From Pseudomonadota bacterium (GTDB lineage Bacteria > Pseudomonadota > Gammaproteobacteria > Xanthomonadales > Xanthomonadaceae): 18,876 bases of DNA. The stretch covers positions 1-18,876 of the forward strand of contig JAEWFH010000049.1 of NCBI GenBank assembly GCA_023388955.1, given 5' to 3'. The notes below the pieces were generated by a model. It searched no databases, was not told where the DNA came from, and saw only the letters and a list, made by a program, of their open reading frames with translations. The position numbers and the translations under genes are program-made. Position 1 is the stretch's first letter; every line of letters begins with the position of its first letter. Below, one piece after another: positions 1 to 7,218 of this stretch.

Positions 1-239
1 CCCTCCAGCAGCAGGATCGGCGCGGTGATGCCGGCCTCGCGCAGTTCCAGGGCCTCCTCGATCGCGGCCACGGCGAAGCCGTCGGCTTCCGCCTCCAGTG
101 CACGGGCACAGGCCACCGCGCCGTGTCCGTAGGCATCGGCCTTGACCACCGCAAGCGCACGCCCGCCTCCCAGCCGGCGGGCCAGGCGGTAGTTGTGGCG
201 CAGTGCCTGCAGGTCGATCAGCGCGCGGGCGGGACGCAA
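1..239 (-). CDS. dadX: Alanine racemase, N-terminal part (cut by the window edge)
   Basis: This is the first ~79 residues of a fold-type III PLP alanine racemase, which interconverts L- and D-alanine. The translation contains the family's PLP-lysine motif VVKADAYGHG, with the Schiff-base lysine at residue 33, and the usual early segment ALIDLQALRHNYR. I place the start at a TTG at 239. An AGGAG lies eight bases upstream and no ATG or GTG gives a sensible N-terminus in this frame. The gene overlaps the 3' end of dadA by 22 bases, so translation is probably coupled. Next to dadA and dadR it fits the catabolic racemase DadX, which supplies D-alanine to the dehydrogenase. The biosynthetic name alr is equally possible from sequence alone, because many Xanthomonadaceae have one racemase. 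Family certain; symbol chosen by context. Confidence 0.9.
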   Translation of the reverse strand, partial: MRPARALIDLQALRHNYRLARRLGGGRALAVVKADAYGHGAVACARALEAEADGFAVAAIEEALELREAGITAPILLLE

Positions 240-1528
240 GGTTCCAGCTCCTGGGTAGTGCGGTGGGCGTGGCCGCCACCGTAGCGCGAGATGTCCAGGC
301 CCTCGGTGCTGATCTGCGGCTGGCGCGAGGACATCAGGTCGGCCAGGTAACGGCCCGAACCGGCGGCCATGGTCCAGCCCAGGGTGCCGTGGCCGGTGTT
401 GAGGTACAGGTTCGGATAGCGGGTCGCGCCCACCACCGGGGTGCCGTCCGGGGTCGCCGGGCGCAGCCCGGTCCACAGCTCGGCGCCGGGCACGTCGCCG
501 GCCCCGGGGTACAGGTCGTTGATGACCTTTTCCAGCGTCGCCCGGCGCCGCGGCGACAGCGACAGGTCGAAGCCCGACACCTCGGCCATGCCGCCCATGC
601 GGATGCGGTCGTCGAAGCGGGTGATGGCGATCTTGTAGGTCTCGTCCAGCACCGTCGAAACCGGTGCGCGCGCGGGGTCGAGGATCGGCAGGGTCAGCGA
701 GTAGCCCTTGAGCGGATACACCGGCAGGTCCAGGCCGAGCGGGCGCACCATCGGGGCGCTGTAGCTGCCCAGCGCGACCACGTAGCGGTCCGCGGTCTCC
801 ACCTTCCCGTCGATCCGGACGCCACTGATGCGGCCACCATCGTGCTCGATGTGCTCGATGGTGCTGCACAGGCGGAACTCAACCCCGGCCTGCTCCGCCA
901 GCGCGGCCAGCTTGCGGGTGAAGATCTCGCAGTCGCCGGTCTCGTCACGGGGCAGCCGCAGGCCTCCGCCGAGGGGCGCGCCGGCGTTGCCCAGGCCCGG
1001 CTCGGCGGCGACCACGCCGGCACGGTCCAGCAGTTCGTAGGGCACGCCGTACTCGCGCAGCACCTCGATGTCCTTGGCCGCATCCTCGAGCTGCGCCCGG
1101 GTGCGGAACAGCTGCAGGGTCCCCAGCATCCGCTCCTCGTAGGCGATGCCGGTGGCGGCGCGCAGCTCGACCATGCAGTCGCGGCTGTACTCGGCCAGGC
1201 GCACCATGCGGGCCTTGTTGATGGCGTAGCGGCCGGCGGTGCAGTTGCGCAGCATCCGCGCCATCCACAGGTACTGGCGCGGGTCGGTGGTGGGCTTGAT
1301 GGCCAGCGGGGCGTGGCGTGACAGAAGCCACTTCAGCGCCTTGACCGGCACCTTGGGCGCCGCCCACGGCGAGGCGTACCCGGGGGACACCTGGCCGGCG
1401 TTGGCATAGCTGGTCTCGCGCGAGACCTGCGGCTGGCGGTCCACCACCACCACCTCGTGCCCCGCCTGTGCCAGGTACCAGGCACTGGACACACCGATCA
1501 CCCCACCACCAAGCACCAGCACGCGCAT
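218..1528 (-). CDS. dadA: D-amino acid dehydrogenase (small subunit), FAD-dependent
   Basis: DadA oxidatively deaminates D-amino acids, chiefly D-alanine to pyruvate and ammonia, and passes electrons to the respiratory chain at the inner membrane. The 436-residue product opens with the FAD-binding Rossmann motif MRVLVLGGGVIGVSSAWYL (GxGxxG, residues 7-12). It continues with the conserved SYANAGQVSPGYASPWAAP region and ends with the DAO-type motif LYLNTGHGTLGWTMAAGSG. Length matches the family (~430). The start is the ATG giving MRVLVLGG; an in-frame ATG five codons upstream would add an atypical MGCRQ. The stop lies inside the racemase start, giving a dadAX operon. It is divergent from dadR, the expected Lrp-type alanine-responsive activator. 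A TATACT -10 lies about 50 bases upstream. No missing key residue was noticed. Confidence 0.95.
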   Translation of the reverse strand: MRVLVLGGGVIGVSSAWYLAQAGHEVVVVDRQPQVSRETSYANAGQVSPGYASPWAAPKVPVKALKWLLSRHAPLAIKPTTDPRQYLWMARMLRNCTAGRYAINKARMVRLAEYSRDCMVELRAATGIAYEERMLGTLQLFRTRAQLEDAAKDIEVLREYGVPYELLDRAGVVAAEPGLGNAGAPLGGGLRLPRDETGDCEIFTRKLAALAEQAGVEFRLCSTIEHIEHDGGRISGVRIDGKVETADRYVVALGSYSAPMVRPLGLDLPVYPLKGYSLTLPILDPARAPVSTVLDETYKIAITRFDDRIRMGGMAEVSGFDLSLSPRRRATLEKVINDLYPGAGDVPGAELWTGLRPATPDGTPVVGATRYPNLYLNTGHGTLGWTMAAGSGRYLADLMSSRQPQISTEGLDISRYGGGHAHRTTQELEPCVPPAR

Positions 1529-1556
1529 TTGCCTACACCCCATTCATGGCGGGCGC

Positions 1557-1598
1557 CCCGCCTTGTCAGGGCGGGAGTATAGGCCGGCTGCGCCAGCC
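1557..1598. promoter_or_regulatory. Divergent dadA/dadR control region with two inverted repeats
   Basis: The 137-base gap between dadA and dadR holds two dyads: CCCGCC (1557-1562) pairing with GGCGGG (1570-1575), and GGCTG (1586-1590) with CAGCC (1594-1598). A leftward -10 candidate, TATACT, reads on the minus strand at 1576-1581, between the dyads. For dadR a rightward CTGCAA (1606-1611), 17-base spacer and GATACT (1629-1634) could be a promoter. Lrp-family regulators commonly bind such divergent gaps, but the operator assignment is inference. Confidence 0.4.
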
Positions 1599-1665
1599 AT
1601 ATTTCCTGCAAAACAATCACAAAACAGGGATACTTCCGGCAGGTTAAGCAAACATCCAGTTCCAT

Positions 1666-2178
1666 ATGCCCGTACGCAGCCGCGAACTCGACAAGATCGA
1701 CCGCAGGATCCTGCGCATCCTGCAGGAGGAGGGCCGGATCTCGTTCACCGAACTGGGCGAGCGCGTCGGCCTGTCGACCTCGCCGTGCACCGAGCGCGTG
1801 CGCCGGCTCGAACGCGAAGGCGTCATCACCGGCTACCACGCACGGCTGGACCCGCACCAGGTCGGCGCCGGCCTGCTGGTGTTCGTGGAGATCAGCCTGG
1901 CCTACAAGTCCGGCGACATCTTCGAGGACTTCCGCGCCGCCGCGCTCAAGCTGCCCAACGTGCTGGAGTGCCACCTGGTGTCAGGCGACTTCGACTACCT
2001 GATCAAGCTGCGGATCTCGGAGATGGCCTCCTACCGCAAGCTGCTGGGCACCACCTTGCTGGCACTGCCGCACGTGCGCGAGTCCAAGAGCTACATCGTG
2101 ATGGAAGAGGCCAAGGAAACCCTCAGCCTGCCGATCCCCGAGCGTGGCGGACGCGAACCGCGGGCTCAGAAGCCGTAG
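1666..2178 (+). CDS. dadR: Lrp/AsnC-family transcriptional regulator of the dad operon
   Basis: This 170-residue protein has the Lrp layout. An N-terminal winged helix-turn-helix (about residues 10-60) starts LDKIDRRILRILQEEGRISF and carries the recognition segment GLSTSPCTERVRRLEREGVI. It is followed by the RAM ligand-binding and oligomerisation domain (about 70-150), which contains VLECHLVSGDFDYLIKL. Lrp paralogues next to dadA, usually called DadR, sense L-alanine and activate dadAX; that function is inferred from family and divergent placement. The ATG at 1666 gives a standard N-terminus, but no good Shine-Dalgarno precedes it. The last 13 bases overlap, tail to tail, the 3' end of the leftward SDR gene. 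The C-terminal 15 residues beyond the RAM domain are charged and probably disordered. Global Lrp is a possible alternative, but the context favours DadR. Confidence 0.88.
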   Translation: MPVRSRELDKIDRRILRILQEEGRISFTELGERVGLSTSPCTERVRRLEREGVITGYHARLDPHQVGAGLLVFVEISLAYKSGDIFEDFRAAALKLPNVLECHLVSGDFDYLIKLRISEMASYRKLLGTTLLALPHVRESKSYIVMEEAKETLSLPIPERGGREPRAQKP

Positions 2179-2942
2179 CGCAGGAAGCCGCCGTCCACGG
2201 CGATGCACTCGCCGGTGATGTAGGCCGCCGCCGGCAGGCACAGGAAGGCGACCGCGGCGGCGACTTCCTCCGGCTCGCCGATGCGGCCCAGCGGGGTGCG
2301 CTCGAGCACCTCGTCCAGGTAGTCGGCATCGGCCAGCGCGCCGGAAGTACGCCGGGTGCGGATGTACCACGGAGCAACCGCGTTGACCCGGATCCCGTCG
2401 CCGGCCCACTCGGCGGCCAGGTTGCGGGTCATCTGGTGGACCGCGGCCTTGCTCATGCCGTAGGGCGCGCCGGTGCGCACGTGGGTGATGCCCGAGACGC
2501 TGCCGACGTTGACGATGCTGGCCGCGCCGTGCCGGGCCAGCAGCGGGTGCAGCTGCCGGCACAGCTCGAAGGCGGCGAAGACGTTGAGCTCGAAGATCGC
2601 CCGGTACTCGTCCTCGGCATAGTCGGTGGCCGCGCGCGGCAGGTTGCCGCCGGCGTTGTTGACCAGGATGTGCGGGCCCTCGCCCAGGTCCTCGATACGG
2701 TCCAGCAGCGCGCCACGCGCGGCCGCTTCGGCCAGGTCGGCGACGTGGGTGTGCAACGCGCGGTCGGGGAACAGGTCGGCGATCTCTTCGCGGGCGCCTT
2801 CGAGCGCATCGCCGTCGCGGCCGACCAGCAGCAGGTCGGCGCCGAAGCCGGCCAGCTCACGGGCGATCGCCCGCCCGATCCCGGCGCTGCCACCGGTCAC
2901 TACCGCCAATTGTCCGTCCAGCCGCCAACGCCTGGGGTCCAT
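2166..2942 (-). CDS. SDR-family oxidoreductase, tropinone-reductase-like
   Basis: The 258-residue product is a classical short-chain dehydrogenase/reductase. It has the dinucleotide motif TGGSAGIG (residues 16-23), NNAG (95-98), and the catalytic set Ser148, Tyr161 and Lys165 (YGMSK), with Asn120 as the likely fourth member. The C-terminal stretch with RTPLGRIGEPEEVA and AAYITGECIAVDGG closely resembles plant tropinone-reductase-like SDRs, which use NADPH. The bacterial substrate cannot be read from sequence. I start at the ATG at 2942, which has an AGGAG five bases upstream and the usual short N-terminus; upstream extensions add non-homologous residues. The gene is convergent with dadR (13-base overlap) and divergent from the small lipoprotein. 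No neighbour suggests a pathway. Confidence 0.9.
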   Translation of the reverse strand: MDPRRWRLDGQLAVVTGGSAGIGRAIARELAGFGADLLLVGRDGDALEGAREEIADLFPDRALHTHVADLAEAAARGALLDRIEDLGEGPHILVNNAGGNLPRAATDYAEDEYRAIFELNVFAAFELCRQLHPLLARHGAASIVNVGSVSGITHVRTGAPYGMSKAAVHQMTRNLAAEWAGDGIRVNAVAPWYIRTRRTSGALADADYLDEVLERTPLGRIGEPEEVAAAVAFLCLPAAAYITGECIAVDGGFLRYGF

Positions 2943-2986
2943 CACGCTCCTCGCACCGGTGTACGCGGTCTTGCCGCGGGGCGGCC

Positions 2987-2992
2987 TAGGAT
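2987..2992 (+). promoter_or_regulatory. Possible -10 box for the small lipoprotein gene
   Basis: TAGGAT lies 36 bases before the lipoprotein ATG, in the 86-base gap between two divergent genes. It is the best -10 match there on the plus strand. I see no convincing -35 at 16-18 bases upstream, so this is tentative. Confidence 0.25.
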
Positions 2993-3028
2993 AGCCCGGT
3001 GCCCGCAAACCGCCGGAAGGACGCTGCC

Positions 3029-3151
3029 ATGCGCAGGACCCTCACCGCCGCGGCCTTCGTGGCCGCACTCCTGCTCACCGCCTGTGGCCGGCCCGACCCG
3101 CCCGAGCCCGAGCACCGGCCCGAACCCCAGGCTGCCGCCGAGGTCCCGTAA
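3029..3151 (+). CDS. Very small lipoprotein (40 residues)
   Basis: A short gene encodes a 40-residue peptide that begins MRRTLTAAAFVAALLLTACG. The positively charged start, hydrophobic core and LTAC lipobox (Cys19) mark a type II signal peptide, so the mature product would be only about 22 residues, lipidated at Cys19. The mature part is Pro/Glu-rich (repeated PEP/PEHRPEPQ) with no fold, like the small LptM/'lipopeptide' proteins of Xanthomonadaceae. A GGAAGG lies eight bases before the ATG. Codon use is GC-rich like its neighbours. It stands alone between the divergent SDR gene and convergent sppA. Function unknown; LptM-like assistance to the LPS translocon is only a loose analogy, since the LptM core sequence is not clearly present. 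Confidence 0.7.
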   Translation: MRRTLTAAAFVAALLLTACGRPDPPEPEHRPEPQAAAEVP

Positions 3152-3157
3152 ACCTCC

Positions 3158-3170
3158 GGCGCAATGCGCC
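3158..3170. terminator. Short palindrome between convergent lipoprotein and sppA genes
   Basis: GGCGCA-A-TGCGCC is a perfect dyad filling the 19-base gap between the lipoprotein stop and the sppA stop. Its position suits a shared stem-loop for the 3' ends of both transcripts. It lacks a T-run on either side, so it may be an RNA-end stabiliser rather than an intrinsic terminator. Confidence 0.35.
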
Positions 3171-5063
3171 CTACATGTCCGGGGCGCAGAGGCAGTGGGC
3201 AAGGGCCTTGACCGGGGTGCCGGGGCGGGTCGCCAGGGCGTTGCGGAACAGCGCCAGGTCGCCTTCGATGCCGGGCACGGCGTCGGCCACCAGGCCACGC
3301 ACGAGGTCGGAGTCACGCAGCAGCAGCGCGCCCACGCGGCTGGCGGCGAAGCCTTCCATGAACTGCTGGAACGGGCTGCCGGACTTCTCGATATAGCGCA
3401 CCTGGTAGCCGTCCTCCTCCAGCCCGGCCAGCGACGCCGCGTGCGCCTGGGCATCGGCGAGCTGGCCCAGCTCGTCGACCAGGCCGCGCTCCAGTGCCTG
3501 TGCCCCGCTCCAGACCCGGCCGCGGGCGACCTCGTCGATCTGCTCCACGCTGCGCCCGCGCGCCTGCGCCACCTTGCCGATGAAGTCGCGGTAGCCCTTG
3601 TCGATGATCGACTGGATCACCGAGCCGACCTGCGGGTCCAGCGGGCGGGTGACGTCGAAGGCGCCGGCGATCGGGGTGGTGCCCACGCCGTCGGTGTGCA
3701 CGCCGATCCGGTCCAGGGCGCGCGGCAGGGTCGGGAACATGCCGAAGATGCCGATCGAGCCGGTGATCGTCGAGGCGTCGGCGTAGATGCGGTCGGCATC
3801 CATGCTGATCCAGTAGCCGCCCGAAGCCGCCACATCGCCCATCGACACCACCACCGGCTTGCCGGCCTCGCGCAGCGCCACCACCTCGCGGCGGATCTGC
3901 TCGGAGGCGAACACCTCGCCACCCGGCGAGCTCACCCGCAACACCACGGCGGCGACGTCGTCGTCGTCCCGGGCCTCGCGCAGCAGCGCCGAGGTGGAAT
4001 CACCGCCGACCTGCCCCGCCGGCTGCTCGCCGCCGCTGATCGGACCCGCCGCGACCACCACCGCAACCGCGGTGCGGCTGTCGGCCACGCCCTTCAGTGC
4101 GCCCTGCAGGTGGGCCAGGTAGTCCTTGAGCGAGACCTGGCGGTAGCCGTTGTCGGCGTCGGCATCGGCCACGCCGCGCTCGGCCATCAGCGCGCCGAAC
4201 TGCTCGCGGGTCATCGTGCCGTCGGCAAGTCCGTGGGCCACCGCGTAACGGGCCAGGTCGCCGCCGGCGGCGGCCAGGTCCTGCGGCAGGCTCGCGACGT
4301 CGGCCGACAGCTGCGCCGGCTCGAGGCCGCGCCCGCTGCCGACGTCGCCCAGGTAGCGCTGCCACAGGTCGTTCATCCAGTACAGGTCGGCTTCCTTGGA
4401 CTCCGGCGAGGCGGCGTCGAGCACGAACGGCTCGGCGGCGGACTTGTACTCGCCGACCTTGAACAGGTGGATGTCGACGCCGAGCTTTTCCTCCAGCGCC
4501 TCGCGGAAGTACGGGCGGTAGCTGGCAAACCCCTCCAGGACCACACCGCCGCCCATCGGGTCGATGTACAGCTCGTCGGCGTGCGACGCGGCCAGGTACG
4601 GGCCCTGCATCATCCCCTGGCTGAAGGCCACCACCTCCTTGCCGGCCCCGCGGACACGGTCCACGGCCGCGGCGACCTCCCGCCACGACGCCATGCCGCC
4701 GCCCGTGAGCCCGTCCAGCTCGAGCACCACCCGCTCGATGCGTTCATCCCCGGCGGCATGGTCGAGCGCCGCCAGCAGGTCGCGCAGTTGCACCTCGCCC
4801 CCGGCCTGCCCCATCCCTTCGGTCAGCGCACGGGTGAACGGGTCGATGCTGTATTGCTCGACCAGCCGGCCTTCGGGCGCGATCACCAGCGCAGTGCGGC
4901 CATGCAACGGGGCGTTGCCCTCGCCGGAGGACAGGATCGCGACGAACAGGAACAGCAGGAAGAAGAACAGCAGGTTGAGGATCAACCGCCGGGTGAAGTT
5001 CATCGCATCCCAGATGCCGATGAAGAAGCGGGCGATCGGGCCGCGACGCGCAGGCTGGCTCAT
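3171..5063 (-). CDS. sppA: Signal peptide peptidase SppA, 67K type
   Basis: SppA is an inner-membrane serine protease with a Ser-Lys dyad that degrades cleaved signal peptides. The 630-residue product has one N-terminal membrane segment (about 27-46, ending FLLFLFVAILSS) and two S49 domains, the 67K layout of E. coli. The general-base lysine is Lys207 in KVGEYKSAAEPF. The nucleophile is Ser414 in MGDVAASGGYWIS, with the conserved ITGSIGIFG segment after it. The start at 5063 has GGAG eight bases upstream. It is the last gene of a leftward run (sigma-like gene, DUF3106, MATE, sppA), 78 bases after the MATE stop. A 7-bp stem-loop lies just before its ribosome site. The C-terminal ~60 residues, ending in a Cys-containing ALAHCLCAPDM, look like a lineage-specific tail. 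Confidence 0.95.
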   Translation of the reverse strand: MSQPARRGPIARFFIGIWDAMNFTRRLILNLLFFFLLFLFVAILSSGEGNAPLHGRTALVIAPEGRLVEQYSIDPFTRALTEGMGQAGGEVQLRDLLAALDHAAGDERIERVVLELDGLTGGGMASWREVAAAVDRVRGAGKEVVAFSQGMMQGPYLAASHADELYIDPMGGGVVLEGFASYRPYFREALEEKLGVDIHLFKVGEYKSAAEPFVLDAASPESKEADLYWMNDLWQRYLGDVGSGRGLEPAQLSADVASLPQDLAAAGGDLARYAVAHGLADGTMTREQFGALMAERGVADADADNGYRQVSLKDYLAHLQGALKGVADSRTAVAVVVAAGPISGGEQPAGQVGGDSTSALLREARDDDDVAAVVLRVSSPGGEVFASEQIRREVVALREAGKPVVVSMGDVAASGGYWISMDADRIYADASTITGSIGIFGMFPTLPRALDRIGVHTDGVGTTPIAGAFDVTRPLDPQVGSVIQSIIDKGYRDFIGKVAQARGRSVEQIDEVARGRVWSGAQALERGLVDELGQLADAQAHAASLAGLEEDGYQVRYIEKSGSPFQQFMEGFAASRVGALLLRDSDLVRGLVADAVPGIEGDLALFRNALATRPGTPVKALAHCLCAPDM

Positions 5064-5077
5064 TCTTTGACTCCGTG

Positions 5078-5096
5078 GCTACCCGCGCAGGGTAGC
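5078..5096 (-). other. Stem-loop upstream of the sppA ribosome-binding site
   Basis: GCTACCC and GGGTAGC form a perfect 7-bp stem with a GCGCA loop, a few bases before the GGAG of sppA. It could separate or tune translation of sppA from the upstream MATE gene. No T-run follows, so it is not a standard terminator. Confidence 0.45.
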
Positions 5097-5097
5097 G

Positions 5098-5153
5098 GGT
5101 CACCCGGTGCCGGGCATCCGCCGTTGGTCACCCGGCGCTGGTCATCCGCTGGC
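5098..5153. repeat. Imperfect 28-base tandem direct repeat at the end of the MATE gene
   Basis: Two adjacent copies (5098-5125 and 5126-5153) both start GGTCACCCGG and share a CATCCGC(C/T)G segment later on. The second copy runs into the last codons of the MATE gene. It looks like an old local duplication of the gene end and spacer. Confidence 0.5.
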
Positions 5154-6593
5154 GGCTTGCCCTGCCTCGCGCGGCAGGTCCACCCCGCCCGGGCGCCGCA
5201 GCAGCGGCTCGAGCCAGCGTGGACGGGTCGAGCGGCGGCAGCGCAGGCCCAACAGCACCGCGGCCACGACCAGGCCGGCGATCAGCCCGATCCACATCCC
5301 CCGCGGCCCCATCGGCTCCACCAGCCCGCCCCACCCAAGGCCCAGCACGCTGCCCAGGACCATGCCCACGCCCCAGTAGGACACCGCTGCCAGCAGCATC
5401 GGCACCCGGGTGTCGCCCAGCCCGCGCAGCACCCCCGCGCTGATCACCTGCACCCCGTCGGGAAACTGGAACGCCGCCGCATAGAGCATCAGCCCGGCGG
5501 CCATGGTGGCCACCGCGGCATCGGAGGTATAGAAACCGACCACCCATTGGTTGCCCAGCAGCAACACCAGTGCCGAGGCAGCCTGGGTACCCAGGGCGAT
5601 CAGCAGGCCGGCACGGGCGGCGCGGCGCACCCCGGCCCCGTCGCCGCGCCCGAGCGCGTGGCCGACGCGCACGGTGGTCGCCTCCGCCAGGCCCATCGGA
5701 ATCATGAAGCACAGGCTGGCGACGTTGATGGCGATCTGGTGGGCGGCCGCGGGCAGCTCCCCCAGGCGCCCGATGAGCAGCGCGGTGACCACGAACAACC
5801 CGCCCTCCATCGCTACCGTGACCCCGATCGGCAGGCCCACCACCAGCAGCCGCCGGATCGGCGCCCAGCGTGGCGGGTCGAAGCGCCAGAACAGGCGCAG
5901 GCCGGCGAAGCGCCGCCCGCGCCACAGGTACAGCGCGAACGCGGTCGCCTGGCACCACAGCATCACCGCCGATGCGTAGCCGGGCCCCGCCGGACCCAGT
6001 TCGGGGAAGCCGAGCGCCCCCCAGGTCAGCACGTAGCCCAGCGGCACGAGCACCAGCAACCCGCCGAAGCCCAGCACCATGCTCGGAACGGTGAAGTGCA
6101 GGCCATCGCTGAGGTAGCGCATGCACACGTACAGCGTCAGTGCCGGCACGCCCCAGCGGATCCCGTGCAGGAACGCGGTCGCACCGGGCACGATCGAAGG
6201 GGCGATCCCCATTGGCTCCAGCGCGTGCACCACCACGGTGAGGAAGCCGAACAACAGCACCCCCAGGCCCGCGGCCAGCCACAGCGCCTGCCGGAACAGC
6301 GGCCCGATCTCCTCCCGCCGCCCGTGGCCGTCGAGCTGCGAGACCGCGGGCGGGACCGACAGCAGCGTTCCCAGCGGCACCATCATCGGCAGCCAGAACA
6401 ATGCCGTGCCCACGGCCACCGCCGCCAGCGTGTCGGTGCCATGGCGTCCGGCGATGACGCTGTCGACGAACCCGATCAGCCCGGTGGCGAGGTGTCCGCC
6501 CACCAGCGGGGCGGCGAGCAGTGCGGTACGACCGATTTCACGACGCAACAGCGGCGCTTGGGCCCCGGCGGCCTCAGCGCCCAAGGCGGCCAC
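5142..6593 (-). CDS. MATE-family multidrug/toxin efflux transporter
   Basis: The 483-residue protein has about twelve hydrophobic segments and is of the NorM branch of MATE exporters, which expel cationic compounds in exchange for Na+ or H+. Typical segments are LAAPLVGGHLATGLIGFVDS in the first helix, then AAAHQIAINVASLCFMIPMG and FQFPDGVQVISAGVLRGLGD, which repeat the two-lobe MatE signature. Length fits the family (~450-480). I use the GTG at 6593. This start overlaps the end of the DUF3106 gene by 20 bases and suggests coupling, but lacks a clear Shine-Dalgarno; a later in-frame TTG is possible. The substrate cannot be predicted. The C-terminal ~25 residues are Arg/Pro-rich and end in the region of a short tandem repeat. 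Confidence 0.92.
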   Translation of the reverse strand: MAALGAEAAGAQAPLLRREIGRTALLAAPLVGGHLATGLIGFVDSVIAGRHGTDTLAAVAVGTALFWLPMMVPLGTLLSVPPAVSQLDGHGRREEIGPLFRQALWLAAGLGVLLFGFLTVVVHALEPMGIAPSIVPGATAFLHGIRWGVPALTLYVCMRYLSDGLHFTVPSMVLGFGGLLVLVPLGYVLTWGALGFPELGPAGPGYASAVMLWCQATAFALYLWRGRRFAGLRLFWRFDPPRWAPIRRLLVVGLPIGVTVAMEGGLFVVTALLIGRLGELPAAAHQIAINVASLCFMIPMGLAEATTVRVGHALGRGDGAGVRRAARAGLLIALGTQAASALVLLLGNQWVVGFYTSDAAVATMAAGLMLYAAAFQFPDGVQVISAGVLRGLGDTRVPMLLAAVSYWGVGMVLGSVLGLGWGGLVEPMGPRGMWIGLIAGLVVAAVLLGLRCRRSTRPRWLEPLLRRPGGVDLPREAGQAASG

Positions 6594-7218
6594 GCAGCCA
6601 CTGTCCGCGGTTGGCGGCGGCGGTGGACATCAGTTCACGGCGCAGGCGGTCGCGGTCCTGCGGCGCGGTGCGCCGGACCAGCACCGCCAGGTCCTGGCGC
6701 CCGGTGGCGTCCATTTCACGCAGGGCCTGCAACAGGGCGTCGTGCTCCCCGGCCGGCACCTGGGCCAGCAGCGGTTGCAACGCCGGGTAGTCGGCACCCA
6801 GCTCCGGTCCCAGCAGCCACCCCCTGCGTTCGCTGGCATCGAGCGCGTCGAACCGGGCGCGCAGCTCCGCGCGCTCGGCATCAGGCAGGCTGCCGTAGGC
6901 CGTCGCGGCGGCACGCACGCGCGCCTGGTCGTAGCGGGAAAGCTCCTGCCAGGACTGGTGACGGATGCGGCGGGCGGCCTGCTCCTCGCGCCCCAGCGCA
7001 TCCCATTCGGTCATCCGGGCGAGGAATGCCTGGCGGGCTTCCTCGTCCCACCGCTGCCAGGTAGTGGCACGCTCCTGCAGCTGCTCGCGCAACGGCAGCT
7101 CCAGCTTGTCCCAGGCCTCGGCCAGGTCCTCCAGTCCAGGCGGGACGGCGGAAGCGGCGCCGGCCGCCAGCAGCGCCGGAAGCAGCACCCAGCGCAACGG
7201 TCGGTCAGCGCGGCTCAT
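6574..7218 (-). CDS. DUF3106-type exported protein
   Basis: The 214-residue protein starts with a signal peptide (MSRADRPLRWVLLPALLAAGAASA, cleavage near residue 24). The mature part is helical and Trp/Arg/Glu-rich with degenerate repeats of the type LxxRxxxWxxLxxxER, such as WDKLELPLREQLQERATTWQ and RIRHQSWQELSRYDQARVRA. This is the pattern of DUF3106, which in many beta- and gammaproteobacteria sits beside a sigma-factor-like gene; the family function is unknown. The ATG at 7218 has GGGAGA six bases upstream and overlaps the preceding gene by 14 bases; the 3' end overlaps the MATE gene by 20. Co-transcription and periplasmic location are well supported, while any role in signalling is inference. 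DUF assignment is from pattern recognition, not a search. Confidence 0.75.
   Translation of the reverse strand: MSRADRPLRWVLLPALLAAGAASAVPPGLEDLAEAWDKLELPLREQLQERATTWQRWDEEARQAFLARMTEWDALGREEQAARRIRHQSWQELSRYDQARVRAAATAYGSLPDAERAELRARFDALDASERRGWLLGPELGADYPALQPLLAQVPAGEHDALLQALREMDATGRQDLAVLVRRTAPQDRDRLRRELMSTAAANRGQWLRGRLGR

Noticed and set aside
203..1321. A 372-codon plus-strand frame
   Set aside because: It is the antisense shadow of dadA, whose FAD and DAO motifs are clear. The product is compositionally biased with no domain.
1563..7064. An 1833-codon open frame on the plus strand
   Set aside because: It lies antisense to sppA, the MATE gene and the SDR gene and across dadR. Its translation is low-complexity His/Gln/Arg/Ala/Pro, as expected when high-GC codons are read in the opposite frame.
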